A model generated the notes under the pieces. It saw only the letters and a list, made by a program, of their open reading frames with translations, was not told where the DNA came from and ran no database searches. Of a stretch of DNA of 64,000 nt, positions 34,001 to 41,405 are shown piece after piece. The number at the start of each line of letters is the position of its first letter. Within the stretch, counting starts at the first letter, position 1. The stretch comes from Polyangiaceae bacterium (GTDB lineage: Bacteria > Myxococcota_A > Polyangia > Polyangiales > Polyangiaceae): contig JACKEB010000022.1 of assembly GCA_020633205.1 (NCBI GenBank), forward strand, positions 1 to 64,000, written 5' to 3'. Both the position numbers and the translations under genes were made by a program.

Positions 34001-36074
34001 GCTGATCGAGGTGGAGGGCGACGAAGAGGAACTCAGCGAGATGACGCGGCGACTCGCCACCGTGCTGCACGAGAAGTGCGAACGGGGAGACGATGCGCTC
34101 GCAGCGCTGGTCGAGGTCGCCGATCAGGGCGATGCTGCGTGTCGCGACGCTTATGTGGAGCTTGGAGATCAGCTCGGCTGGAAGGGCGTCGTCGCCCAGA
34201 AGTTGGTCGAGTGGTTTGCCGAGGCGCCGGTTGGGGCGGCACGCAATGACGCCCTCAGAAACGCCTTCAATCGTTTCGTCGAGGTCGGGCGTGACGCGGA
34301 CGCGGCGGGCGTAGCGAAGGAGCTGGCGCGCACCCGGGGCGCGGACGCCGAGATGGCGACTCAGCTCGAGGAATTGGGCGTGAAGCTCAAGGACCTGGAC
34401 GCCCTTGGCGTGGCTCACGACTTGCTGTCTTCAGATCTCAGCGGTCCCAGCCGAGCTGAAGAGCTCGTGCGGCAAGCGGAGGTGTTGAAGCAAGCCGGTG
34501 TCTCTGCGGAGGACGCGTTGCAGCACGGCGAACAGGCGCTCGCGAGCGTGGGTCCTGAAGACGCGGAAGACCTGCTCGGTCGCTTGGTGAGCTTGGCCGA
34601 TGAGCCCAAGCAGATCGTTGACCTGTACGAGCGCCAAGTGTCGCGCTGCAAGGCGCCGCAGGATCGCCTGCGGGCTCTGGCGCGCGCGGCGCAGGTCGCG
34701 GCGGAGCAGGGCGCCCCGGAGCGTGCTCGCGGCTTCTTTGATCTCGCCCTGAGCGGTGGTGTCCAAGAAGAGAGCTTGGACTCGCTGGAGAACGTCGCTC
34801 GCGACGCGGACGAAGCAGCGGGCACGGAGCAGGTGCGGCGTCTGCTAGCGACTGCGATGGCGGGCGGCGGCGGCGGTTCACGGGACGGCGGTCGTACGCG
34901 CTCCGCGCTGTTGCGCCGTGCCGCCAACATCGCCATGCGCGAGCTCTCGGACGCCGAACAGGCGCTCGCGTGGCTCAAGGACTCCCTCGTGGCTCACGTC
35001 GACGACGGAGTGCTGGACGACCTAGAGGCCCTCGCCAATGAACTCGGAGAGCCGAAGCGCGCGGATGCGGTGCTGAGTACGGCACTGACCGAGGTGTTTG
35101 ACGGGCCGCTGGTGCGGAAGCTCCTGGCGCGCCGTGCAGCTCTCCGTCGCGATCAGCTCGAAGACTCGCGGGGGGCTGCCGAGGACCTGAAGCGCCTACA
35201 CGACCTTTCCCCGTCGGATCAGGCGGTGATGGACGACCTCGCGAAGCTCTACAAAGAGCTCGAGGATTGGCGCGGCATGGTCCAGCTCTACGAGGATCAA
35301 ATTCTTCGTGGAAAAGATCCGGCAAGTCGTGCGGAGTTGGCGCGCAAGGTCGCGAGGCTGTGGGAGGAACGCCTGGGCGACGCTCGCGAGGCCGCCGACG
35401 CCTGGCGCCGAGTGCTGCGCATGAAGAAGGAGGACCCGGAGGCGACCGAGGGTCTGGATCGCGCCAAGAAGGGCATGCTCAACACGATCAAGTCGGAGGA
35501 CAAGCCCGCGCCGAAGCCCAAGAGTGAAGCGGCGCCTCCACCGGCGAGCGCGCCGGCCAGCGCAGCACCGCCCGCGAGTCCGCCAGCCGCCGCGCCGGCG
35601 GTCATGGAAACCTCCTCGGCTGACGAGCTGCTCGATCTGCCACCGGCTCACTCCTCGGTTGATGCCATCGAAGACGAAGTCACGTCCGTCAGCAAGCCGG
35701 AGCATGAACCACCGGCGTCGTCAGCCACGCTCGCGGCGGATGACGACGACGACGATGATGACCAGCCCACGGCGCCGCCGCAGATCAGCGAGGCTCAAGC
35801 GGTGGAGCAGGCGGAGGACCAGCTGCGCGCCCTGCGACCGAAGCGCCCGGACATCTCCTTCGGAGGGGCGGACGACGAATCGACCATGAGCGCGGAGCTG
35901 CTTGGGGACGCGGCAGCCCCCGCGGCGCTGGACTATGCTGACGCGCCTAGCGACGCGACCGAAGTCCGCCCCGGGTTGCTCACCGAGAACCAGGATGACG
36001 ACGACGACGACGACGCAATGGTTGTCGACGAGGACGCGCTGCTCGTTGACGAGGACGAACTCCTGATGGAGTAG
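31074..36074 (+). CDS. Giant TPR-repeat protein (about 1666 residues) with acidic C-terminal tail
   Basis: Function unknown. Nearly the whole protein is alpha-helical solenoid with many degenerate tetratricopeptide repeats; typical ones are AKKAIENYRRAIELQPGSQY, GAKYREAVALDPGNEEALNF and RLEQATDLDPTNEEFAKALE. No signal peptide or membrane helix is seen, so it is probably cytoplasmic. A Gly run (AGGGGGSRDGG) interrupts it near residue 1265. The last 180 residues are a Pro/Ala linker and acidic segments (DDDDDDDQPTAPP, QDDDDDDDAMVVDEDALLVD), ending LLVDEDELLME. Such a solenoid should be a scaffold for large assemblies. The ATG at 31074 is preferred; ATG 31089 is an alternative. A hairpin terminator follows. 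Confidence 0.88.
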   Translation: MDPREMDALVQRLVQNPHDEEAITYAHHQGQQDPRSYAMLLERVGRTTGDALFACHWLTEAANVWATTLGDAHRAARALMTAIDRDPTQAAPAEKLADLYREKGDNKALVALLERRTKALAPLTAQDPDMAAYVAAMHEELARLWAEPPLAQAKKAIENYRRAIELQPGSQYSIYALRELYKSQEQWLEAIPLFAMEQALTDDPERQVALYSDEAEVRKQAGDGAGSSMSLRHAWSVDQGRDPALRQALASSVLDRVQAGENVGDDERYEAAGLFNQLAEEYGGEYGVSYSVCALEIEPGDDRAIQLAMFYGGQEGRDAEIRPRAAKYLTVNPNGAMAGECQAYIGDADVRSLAAQVPAPGAQAAESEPRMQQSAPVAASAGKSSRRLEVADEVSAVMEEEPESDDFAPAADPDRVRTLIDEAEALARKGRKSEAGAKYREAVALDPGNEEALNFLQTHLRQTRKYAELRDILLAATRSVGVTQDAKRNWLREIAGLCETQLRDLDTAIHALQQLVSLDPGEGPRAQLKRLLERAGRWDDVATLLEQEAEQAPDIEVRISLEKNLAKLHEHKRKDVVAAGDAWARIASLTPEDDSALMTAVKFYEKGERLDLAADAIAANVGALEDEDAKGQLLSRLGQLRRDGGDMLAAGDAFAEGAALTQKAEMWADAEQCFAAAEAWDQAAQAVDEQAQLAAEPKQQATLYARESDLLSRAGDDSSAVLRLEQATDLDPTNEEFAKALEERFESADRFPDLAAFLLRRADKLESAEMRIELRKRAATIQRDTLGDPEAARESLQQLLVDGDDEEALLFLADDAGERGEAAEAVEYLAKLKRVIDDPARKAEVMLREARLLAETLEDVDAAIDCYQEVLSSVDATNAEALTAIADLEEGRGNLGAAAAALEKYLEAAAEPGLKLELAQRLTGLYEGELDDPKSAVRVLDIVVSIEEEDFDAIGRLVALNERLEDWPRVARHLQQLIEVEGDEEELSEMTRRLATVLHEKCERGDDALAALVEVADQGDAACRDAYVELGDQLGWKGVVAQKLVEWFAEAPVGAARNDALRNAFNRFVEVGRDADAAGVAKELARTRGADAEMATQLEELGVKLKDLDALGVAHDLLSSDLSGPSRAEELVRQAEVLKQAGVSAEDALQHGEQALASVGPEDAEDLLGRLVSLADEPKQIVDLYERQVSRCKAPQDRLRALARAAQVAAEQGAPERARGFFDLALSGGVQEESLDSLENVARDADEAAGTEQVRRLLATAMAGGGGGSRDGGRTRSALLRRAANIAMRELSDAEQALAWLKDSLVAHVDDGVLDDLEALANELGEPKRADAVLSTALTEVFDGPLVRKLLARRAALRRDQLEDSRGAAEDLKRLHDLSPSDQAVMDDLAKLYKELEDWRGMVQLYEDQILRGKDPASRAELARKVARLWEERLGDAREAADAWRRVLRMKKEDPEATEGLDRAKKGMLNTIKSEDKPAPKPKSEAAPPPASAPASAAPPASPPAAAPAVMETSSADELLDLPPAHSSVDAIEDEVTSVSKPEHEPPASSATLAADDDDDDDDQPTAPPQISEAQAVEQAEDQLRALRPKRPDISFGGADDESTMSAELLGDAAAPAALDYADAPSDATEVRPGLLTENQDDDDDDDAMVVDEDALLVDEDELLME

Positions 36075-36096
36075 CCCCGCTCCTCAGCGAATGCGA

Positions 36097-36124
36097 CGGC
36101 CCGACGAGTTGACTCGCCGGGCCG
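36097..36124. terminator. Hairpin terminator between convergent genes
   Basis: A stem of CGGCCCG and CGAG paired with CTCG and CGGGCCG, one A-C mismatch, TTGA loop. It begins 22 bases after the giant TPR gene stop and faces the VWA lipoprotein gene. A short T-run (GTTT) lies a few bases beyond on the plus strand. Confidence 0.6.
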
Positions 36125-36196
36125 CTCGCGTTTGTGGACCCTGCGGCTTAGTTCTGCAGGGAAACCAGCATGGTACCGGGGGGAAATGGCGCCCGC

Positions 36197-37369
36197 TCAG
36201 CGCGGGACGGCGGGCTCCGATGCGCAGCCGAAGAGGATGTCGATGCGCGCTTGTTCGCCCGCGCCTTGGATGCGGGTGCAAGTCTGGGGGCAGACGAAGA
36301 TCTTCGTCGGGCTGGCCGCGTTGTCGTAGTACCAGCCGTCCACCACGTTGGCGCACTCCGTCGCTGAGCCGACGCGCCCAAAGGGCTCGCCGTTGCCGCT
36401 GTTCGGCGCGAAGTACTGCATGTTGACGCGATCCTTGTCGAACATCTCGCCCTCTGGTGCGCTTGGGATTGTCCACTCGCAGGCGAGCTTCGAGTTCACC
36501 GCTACCGCTTGGCTGACGCGGGTAAACACCGCCACGAAGCCTTGTTCCTGCTCGCACAGGTTGCCCTCCTCTCCGCTGGTCATATCCGCGAGGTCTCGAT
36601 AGACGGTGCCAATGTTGACGGTGAGCACCCAGGGATCACCAGACACGCAGCACGGATCGCTGTTCGCATTCAAGCGGCACTGGTTCTCCGCGGGCTTCGT
36701 GAAGCCGTAGATGCCGTGAAAGGTGTAGCCCGTGTAGAGCGGATCCGCGGCGCTCAGCAGGGGTGCGAAGCTCGCGTCGAAGGCCTGCGCGGTGGTCGCT
36801 GGGTTGTCATCGCTGATCGCGACGACGTGTTTGGACGCACCCGGGCGCAACATGGGCTTGTACTTCTCGAACTCCTCGAGCACGATCTGTAGGGCGTTCG
36901 AGCTGCCTACCTCACGATTGATGTGCTTGTAGTTGGGCGCCAAGGAGTCCGCTGGGCACTGACCTGAGCCGAGGGGAGCCGGGGCGCAAATGCCGTTGCT
37001 GTCATTGCTGTCGGCGCTGATCAAGATCACGTGGTAGTCAATCCCCGCGGAAGCGATGCCGTTGGCAAAGGTGTTGATCGCGGACTGAACGAAGCCAGCT
37101 TCCTCGGTCATGCTGCCCGAGTTGTCGACAACGAAGATGATGTCGGCCGGCTGGAGCTTGTTCTCGGCAGTCTGACTCACGCTCTCACACGCAGCATCGG
37201 ACGCGAGCCCGCCGCTGCCGCCATTCGAACCTCCGTCCAGGAGCCCACCGAAGCCACCTTGAGCGCTGCCGCCTTGGCTCGTGCCGCCTTGACCACCGCC
37301 AGCGCCGCTACCACCCGCTGAGCAGCCCATCAGCGCGAACAGCGCACCCGTGTAAAGCCAACCCTTCAA
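36197..37369 (-). CDS. VWA-domain lipoprotein with Gly-rich stalk
   Basis: It has 390 residues, starting at TTG 37369, which has GGAGG eight bases upstream; the frame is open for 460 codons further up but that part is antisense to the LD-carboxypeptidase gene. The lipobox is ALMGCSAGG, then a Gly/Ser/Gln stalk (GGQGGTSQGGSAQGGFGG). A von Willebrand factor A domain follows with the metal-ion site DIIFVVDNSGSM, a second acidic site near AISDDNPATT, and Cys-rich C-terminal segments (DPCCVSG, KIFVCPQTC). VWA domains bind proteins through a metal ion, so a surface adhesion role is plausible. The gene is convergent with the giant TPR gene. Confidence 0.85.
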   Translation of the reverse strand: MKGWLYTGALFALMGCSAGGSGAGGGQGGTSQGGSAQGGFGGLLDGGSNGGSGGLASDAACESVSQTAENKLQPADIIFVVDNSGSMTEEAGFVQSAINTFANGIASAGIDYHVILISADSNDSNGICAPAPLGSGQCPADSLAPNYKHINREVGSSNALQIVLEEFEKYKPMLRPGASKHVVAISDDNPATTAQAFDASFAPLLSAADPLYTGYTFHGIYGFTKPAENQCRLNANSDPCCVSGDPWVLTVNIGTVYRDLADMTSGEEGNLCEQEQGFVAVFTRVSQAVAVNSKLACEWTIPSAPEGEMFDKDRVNMQYFAPNSGNGEPFGRVGSATECANVVDGWYYDNAASPTKIFVCPQTCTRIQGAGEQARIDILFGCASEPAVPR

Positions 37370-37580
37370 CTTCGCGTCCTCCAAGCAAGTCGGATGGCGC
37401 TCACGCCGCCCAATCACACATCCTAGCAGGTCCCTAGCCGCTTCCGGCGCTAGGCGCACGCAGCTTCGCAGAAGACCCACGTTGTGGGACGAGCGCGCCT
37501 CCCCCAAAAATCCGTCCCGAAGTCCTCGCGAGGCGACGCGTGTTTTTCCTTGGGGGAGAGGAAACCGCGTAGGGCGAATG

Positions 37581-37610
37581 AGGCGAATCTGTGATTCGCT
37601 GAAAAGGTCA
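37581..37610. repeat. Dispersed palindromic repeat, copy 2
   Basis: GCGAATC-TGT-GATTCGC at 37583-37599, followed by TGAAAAGGTCA. It lies only eight bases past the LD-carboxypeptidase stop at 37618 (minus strand), where it could act as its terminator hairpin. Same core as the copies at 13487 and 49215. Confidence 0.75.
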
Positions 37611-37617
37611 CAGGACA

Positions 37618-38565
37618 CTACGCGGGGGGCGTCAGCCGGAGTTGGTCCGCGTGCAGCCGGGCCCAGCTCCCAAGCACCAGAGGCTGATTGCGCTCGCCGT
37701 GCCCTACGGGCAGCTCCGCGTACACCGGCACGCCAAGGCGCTCGAAGCGTTCGCGCAGCACTTGCTCTGCGTTGACTCCATAGCGCCCCGAAGGGCAACT
37801 CAAGAACTCCCCCAGCACCACCCCGCGCACTGGCTTCAGGTCTCCTGACTGGAGCAACGCGGTCAGCATCCGATCGATGTGATAGGGCGCCTCGCTGACT
37901 TCTTCGAGCAACAACACACACGGATCGGGGAGCGCGAGTCGCCGGGCGGCGCTGTGTACCGACAGCAGCGTGAGGTTGCCGCCACACAGCGTGCCCTCTG
38001 CGTCGCCGGCGGTCAGCGCGCGCAAGGGGTGCACTTCGTCCCAGTCGCTGCGCTCCAGTGCGTGAAACCACTCGCGGTGCCGTGGCTGCCAGGCGCGACC
38101 GAGGCCGGCGCAGTTGTGGGCGTGGAGTGAGGCGACGCGTTGAGCGCTGGCCTCGAGGTGCATCACGGTGATGTCGCTGAACCCGACGAGCCACTTCGGT
38201 TGGCGTCGCAGGCTGCTCCAGTCGACCTCCGGGGCAATGCGGCTGAGCCCATAGCCGCCGCGTGCGGCAATCACCGCGTCGACTCGAGGATCGTCGAGGG
38301 CGCGCTGCAGCTCGCCCTTGCGTCGCTCGTCGTCCCCCGCAAGGAACCCCCGGGGGTGAAACATGTCCCGCTGAAACTCGAGGCGGTAGCGCTCCGCGAG
38401 CGCGGCCAAGCCACGCCACACCAGGGTGTGATCGAATGGGCCCGAAGGTGCGACGACGCGCACCCGTGCGCCGGGACGCAACGGTTCGGGGATGAGCCAC
38501 GCGTCCGATCCGTGCGCTCCAGAGCGACGCACTTCGGAGTGACTGGGATCGCTGGCGCCCTGCAT
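37618..38565 (-). CDS. LD-carboxypeptidase (peptidase family S66)
   Basis: Serine peptidase that removes the terminal D-Ala from muropeptide tetrapeptides in peptidoglycan recycling (LdcA type). It has 315 residues from the ATG at 38565; GTG 38568 and TTG 38580 are alternatives. Family motifs: VRVVAPSGPFD near the N-terminus, VIAARGGYGLSRI, the nucleophile Ser in LVGFSDITVMHL, GGNLTLLS, the Glu in LLLEEVSEAPYHIDRML, and the His in ELPVGHGERNQPLVLG. The catalytic Ser-Glu-His set is complete. Some S66 members instead cleave microcin or lipid-linked substrates. It is divergent from the acyltransferase gene across a perfect palindrome. Confidence 0.93.
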   Translation of the reverse strand: MQGASDPSHSEVRRSGAHGSDAWLIPEPLRPGARVRVVAPSGPFDHTLVWRGLAALAERYRLEFQRDMFHPRGFLAGDDERRKGELQRALDDPRVDAVIAARGGYGLSRIAPEVDWSSLRRQPKWLVGFSDITVMHLEASAQRVASLHAHNCAGLGRAWQPRHREWFHALERSDWDEVHPLRALTAGDAEGTLCGGNLTLLSVHSAARRLALPDPCVLLLEEVSEAPYHIDRMLTALLQSGDLKPVRGVVLGEFLSCPSGRYGVNAEQVLRERFERLGVPVYAELPVGHGERNQPLVLGSWARLHADQLRLTPPA

Positions 38566-38594
38566 CACGACAGCGTGCAACGCCTGGCGTCAGA

Positions 38595-38611
38595 GGGAAA
38601 AGTGTTTTCCC
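38595..38611. promoter_or_regulatory. Perfect 7-3-7 palindrome between divergent genes
   Basis: GGGAAAA-GTG-TTTTCCC in the 82-base gap between the divergent starts at 38565 and 38648. The placement, 30 to 36 bases from each start, suits a shared operator. No T-run or downstream context fits a terminator here. Confidence 0.45.
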
Positions 38612-38647
38612 CCCAGCTTTCCCGCCGTAACGGGTAGAGTCGGTTGG

Positions 38648-39628
38648 GTGCCTGACTCGATGCGAGGTGTTCCTAGCTCCGGCGTGCCCAACGCAGCAGC
38701 CCTCCTGCGTCACCCGCTCCTCGCGCGGCTGACCGACTTCGCGGCGCAAGACGTGATCCCGCGCGCTCAGCGCGCGTATGGCGCCGCGCGGGAGGGCGTG
38801 GAGGACGCGACGGTGCGGGTGCTGGGGGACGATTTTGACGCCCGCATCGAGCAGCTGCGCGCGCGCTATCAGCGCATGGGCGGCGATCCGTTTGGCCTCG
38901 ATCCGGAGACCGCGAAGCTAGCGCTGGGGATCGTCTCGCTCTTTCATCGTGTTTACTTCCGTGCGGAAGTGCATGGCGCGGAGAACGTCCCGCCAGGCAA
39001 GGTGCTGCTCGTGGCAAACCACTCGGGACAGGTACCCATCGACGGCATGATCATCGGCGCGAGCATGTTCCTCGACGGCGAGCCCCCGCGCGTGATTCGC
39101 GCCATGGTGGAGAAGTGGGTCCAGAAGCTGCCCTATGTGAACGTCTTGTTCCGTAGTTTGGGGCAGGTCGTTGGCGTACCAGAGAACTGCCGCCGACTGC
39201 TCGAACTGGGGGAGATGATCCTGGTGTTCCCCGAGGGAACGCGCGGCATTTCGAAGCCCTTCAGCCAGCGTTACCAGCTCCAAGACTTTGGCCTCGGCTT
39301 CATGCGCCTGGCGATCGAGACGGACACACCGATCGTGCCGGTCGCCGTGGTGGGCGCCGAAGAGCAGTACGTCAACCTGGGGAATTTCAATCTGCTCGCT
39401 CGCGCCACGGGGATGCCCGTCGCGCCGGTCATCCCGCAGTGGTTCATCCCCGGCATGCAGATGCCGCTACCCACCAAGTACCGCCTCTACTTCGGCGAAC
39501 CGATGCGCTTCTCCGGGGATCCCGATGACGACGACTCCGTGATGGAGGAGAAGGTCTACTTGGTGCGGCAAACGATTCAGGCGCTGATCGATCGGGGACT
39601 ACGCGAGCGCCCCTCGGTGTTTTGGTGA
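38648..39628 (+). CDS. PlsC-type 1-acyl-glycerol-phosphate acyltransferase family protein
   Basis: It has 326 residues and a GTG start. The acyltransferase motifs are NHSGQVPIDG (His-Asp catalytic pair, with the longer spacing seen in this subgroup) and FPEGTRGISKP, then PIVPVAVVGAEEQY. The N-terminal 100 residues are helical with no clear membrane span. The enzyme would transfer an acyl chain to a glycerophosphate or similar lipid at the inner membrane; the exact acceptor cannot be read. It is followed directly by the SDR gene with the stop and start three bases apart, so the two are probably one transcription unit. Confidence 0.9.
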   Translation: MPDSMRGVPSSGVPNAAALLRHPLLARLTDFAAQDVIPRAQRAYGAAREGVEDATVRVLGDDFDARIEQLRARYQRMGGDPFGLDPETAKLALGIVSLFHRVYFRAEVHGAENVPPGKVLLVANHSGQVPIDGMIIGASMFLDGEPPRVIRAMVEKWVQKLPYVNVLFRSLGQVVGVPENCRRLLELGEMILVFPEGTRGISKPFSQRYQLQDFGLGFMRLAIETDTPIVPVAVVGAEEQYVNLGNFNLLARATGMPVAPVIPQWFIPGMQMPLPTKYRLYFGEPMRFSGDPDDDDSVMEEKVYLVRQTIQALIDRGLRERPSVFW

Positions 39629-39630
39629 AT

Positions 39631-40680
39631 ATGGCTCGGGACGAAGCGTTTCAGTCACCAGATAGCGACGACGACGAGCGGCGGCAGGGCGACCGGCGTC
39701 AGGGGTCGCGGCGCCTCAGCGACTCCGCGAGCTTTTTCTCCGAGCGCCTAGCCGAGGGTCCTGTGGTCATCACGGGGATCTGCGGACGCCTTGGGCGTCG
39801 CCTCGCGCGTCAGCTACACCGGGATCGTCACGTGATCGGCGTCGACCGCCGGCCGTTTCACGATCGCCCCAAGGACATCGAGTTTCATCAGATCGACATC
39901 CGCCGCAAGAAGGCGCAGGACATCTTCCGCAATGGGGAGGTGGCGGCGCTGGTTCACCTCGGGGTAATGCATAATCCTCGCGGTAATAGCGAGGAGCACC
40001 ATTCGTGGAACGTGGCTGGCTTCCAGAAGATGCTGGAGTGGGTGAGGCGCTACAACGTTCCGAAGTTGGTCCTAATATCCAGCGCCAACGTCTACGGGCC
40101 ACGCCCGGACAATCCCCAGTTCCTCACGGAAGAAGCTCCGCTGCTAGGCGCCGGTGCATTCAGTGAGATCCGTGATTTGGTCGAACTGGACATGCTCGCC
40201 CAGTCCTTCTTCTGGAAACACCCGCAGACCGAGACGGTGGTTCTCCGGCCGACCCACATCCTTGGCACTGTGCGCAACGCGCCGAGCAACTACTTGCGGC
40301 TGAAGGTGGTCCCGACGCTGATGGGCTTCGACCCGATGATTCAGGTGGTTCATCAAGACGACGTGGTGCAGGCGATTCGCCTGGCGTTGCGGCCGGGAGC
40401 GCGGGGGATCTTCAACATCGCGGGTCCGACGCCGGTCTCCCTGAGCCACGCGCTGCGCACCCTGGGGCGCGCGACTCTGCCGTTGCCGCACATGGTCGCG
40501 CGGCGTGGTATTGAGCGCCTGTGGAATCTTCGTATGACGTCCTTTCCGGCACCGGAGCTGGACTACATCCGCTACGTCTGCATGGTCGACGACAGCCGCG
40601 CCCGCGAGGTGTTGGGCTACGAGCCGCGTTTCGACCTCACCGCGACGCTCAAGGCCGTGGACGAGGAGCGCTGGGTTTGA
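39631..40680 (+). CDS. NAD-dependent epimerase/dehydratase-like SDR protein
   Basis: It has 349 residues. A charged N-terminal tail of about 40 residues (SDDDERRQGDRRQGSRR) precedes a Rossmann fold with the nucleotide loop VVITGICGRLGRRLA, then VIGVDRRPF and LVHLGVMHNP. After the conserved VYGPRP segment the extended-SDR YxxxK active site appears as FSEIR, so both catalytic Tyr and Lys are replaced. It therefore either binds NAD without the usual redox chemistry or uses other residues. The C-terminal substrate half (IFNIAGPTPVSLSHAL) is normal. It lies just after the acyltransferase gene and overlaps the following small lipoprotein gene by four bases. TTG 39622 and GTG 39625 are possible earlier starts. 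Confidence 0.85.
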   Translation: MARDEAFQSPDSDDDERRQGDRRQGSRRLSDSASFFSERLAEGPVVITGICGRLGRRLARQLHRDRHVIGVDRRPFHDRPKDIEFHQIDIRRKKAQDIFRNGEVAALVHLGVMHNPRGNSEEHHSWNVAGFQKMLEWVRRYNVPKLVLISSANVYGPRPDNPQFLTEEAPLLGAGAFSEIRDLVELDMLAQSFFWKHPQTETVVLRPTHILGTVRNAPSNYLRLKVVPTLMGFDPMIQVVHQDDVVQAIRLALRPGARGIFNIAGPTPVSLSHALRTLGRATLPLPHMVARRGIERLWNLRMTSFPAPELDYIRYVCMVDDSRAREVLGYEPRFDLTATLKAVDEERWV

Positions 40681-40961
40681 GCTGGAGCGTGCCCCGCCTC
40701 AGCGCGCTGCTGGCCGTCAGTGTGTGCTGTGGCTGTAACGCCCTAGGGGGCAGCAGCGACCGCGCCCCGTCGCCCTCCGCGGTCACCGAACCAGCGCCGC
40801 GGGCCCTCGGCGCTCACGCCGCATCGGAGCTGCCGATCGATGGCGGCACCGTCGGCAGACTACCGGCGCCTCAAGACCCGCTAGCGCCCGAGGACTCGCC
40901 GCCCGACGCCACGCCTGCGGTTCCTCCTCTCGAGGTTCCAGACGCGGGGGTGGCGCTGTGA
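40677..40961 (+). CDS. Small Pro/Ala/Asp-rich lipoprotein
   Basis: A short protein of 94 residues with a TTG start at 40677 overlapping the SDR stop (TTGA); GTG 40689 is an alternative. Signal peptide and lipobox are clear (ALLAVSVCCGCNA). The mature part is low complexity (Pro, Ala, Asp, Glu) without a fold. It overlaps the next small lipoprotein gene by four bases. Role unknown; the translational coupling on both sides argues that it is real. Confidence 0.65.
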   Translation: MSWSVPRLSALLAVSVCCGCNALGGSSDRAPSPSAVTEPAPRALGAHAASELPIDGGTVGRLPAPQDPLAPEDSPPDATPAVPPLEVPDAGVAL

Positions 40962-41266
40962 GGCGTGCATGGGTTGGTGCCCTGCTGCTGAGCGTCGGCG
41001 TCATTTGGAGCTGTTCGGGTCGACGGGAGCGCCCCGCGCTGCCAGCACCTGAGTATGAGCGCCACGCGGTGGCGCCGTACGACGCGGGAAAGTCCGTGGA
41101 CCCACTGGACGACGACGCCGGTGACTGGCTCGACTACGAGGACGAAGAGCCCGAACCCGCGCCGAAACCTGCCGTTAGCGCGCCGCCTGGCGCCGCAGAC
41201 GGAGGCCCAGCCGATGCGGCGGTGGACGCCGCGCCGCCCGCGACTGACGCCGGGGGCGCTCCCTGA
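40958..41266 (+). CDS. Small acidic lipoprotein
   Basis: It has 102 residues and a GTG start within the stop of the preceding gene (GTGA). Signal and lipobox are VGALLLSVGVIWSCSG. The mature part is acidic and Pro/Ala-rich (DPLDDDAGDWLDYEDEEPEP, then repeats of AADGGPADAAVDAAP) with no folded domain. It resembles the previous protein in design, so the pair may have arisen by duplication and drift. It precedes proA by 140 bases. Function unknown. Confidence 0.7.
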   Translation: MRRAWVGALLLSVGVIWSCSGRRERPALPAPEYERHAVAPYDAGKSVDPLDDDAGDWLDYEDEEPEPAPKPAVSAPPGAADGGPADAAVDAAPPATDAGGAP

Positions 41267-41405
41267 AGTCCGTCGCATGCGCGTTGGCTCGCTCTGAGCT
41301 AACCTTCGCGCCCCCGCGTAGCGGAGGTAGCGCGCCGGAGGGCGCCAGGCTGAGGCGCGAAGGCGCAGGCAAGATGTGCGCAGAGGCGCAGGTGAGGCGA
41401 GGAGC

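Noticed and set aside
37370..38749. N-terminal 460-codon extension of the VWA lipoprotein frame
   Set aside because: It runs antisense or out of frame through the LD-carboxypeptidase gene and lacks any domain; the TTG at 37369 with GGAGG and a lipobox explains the real start.
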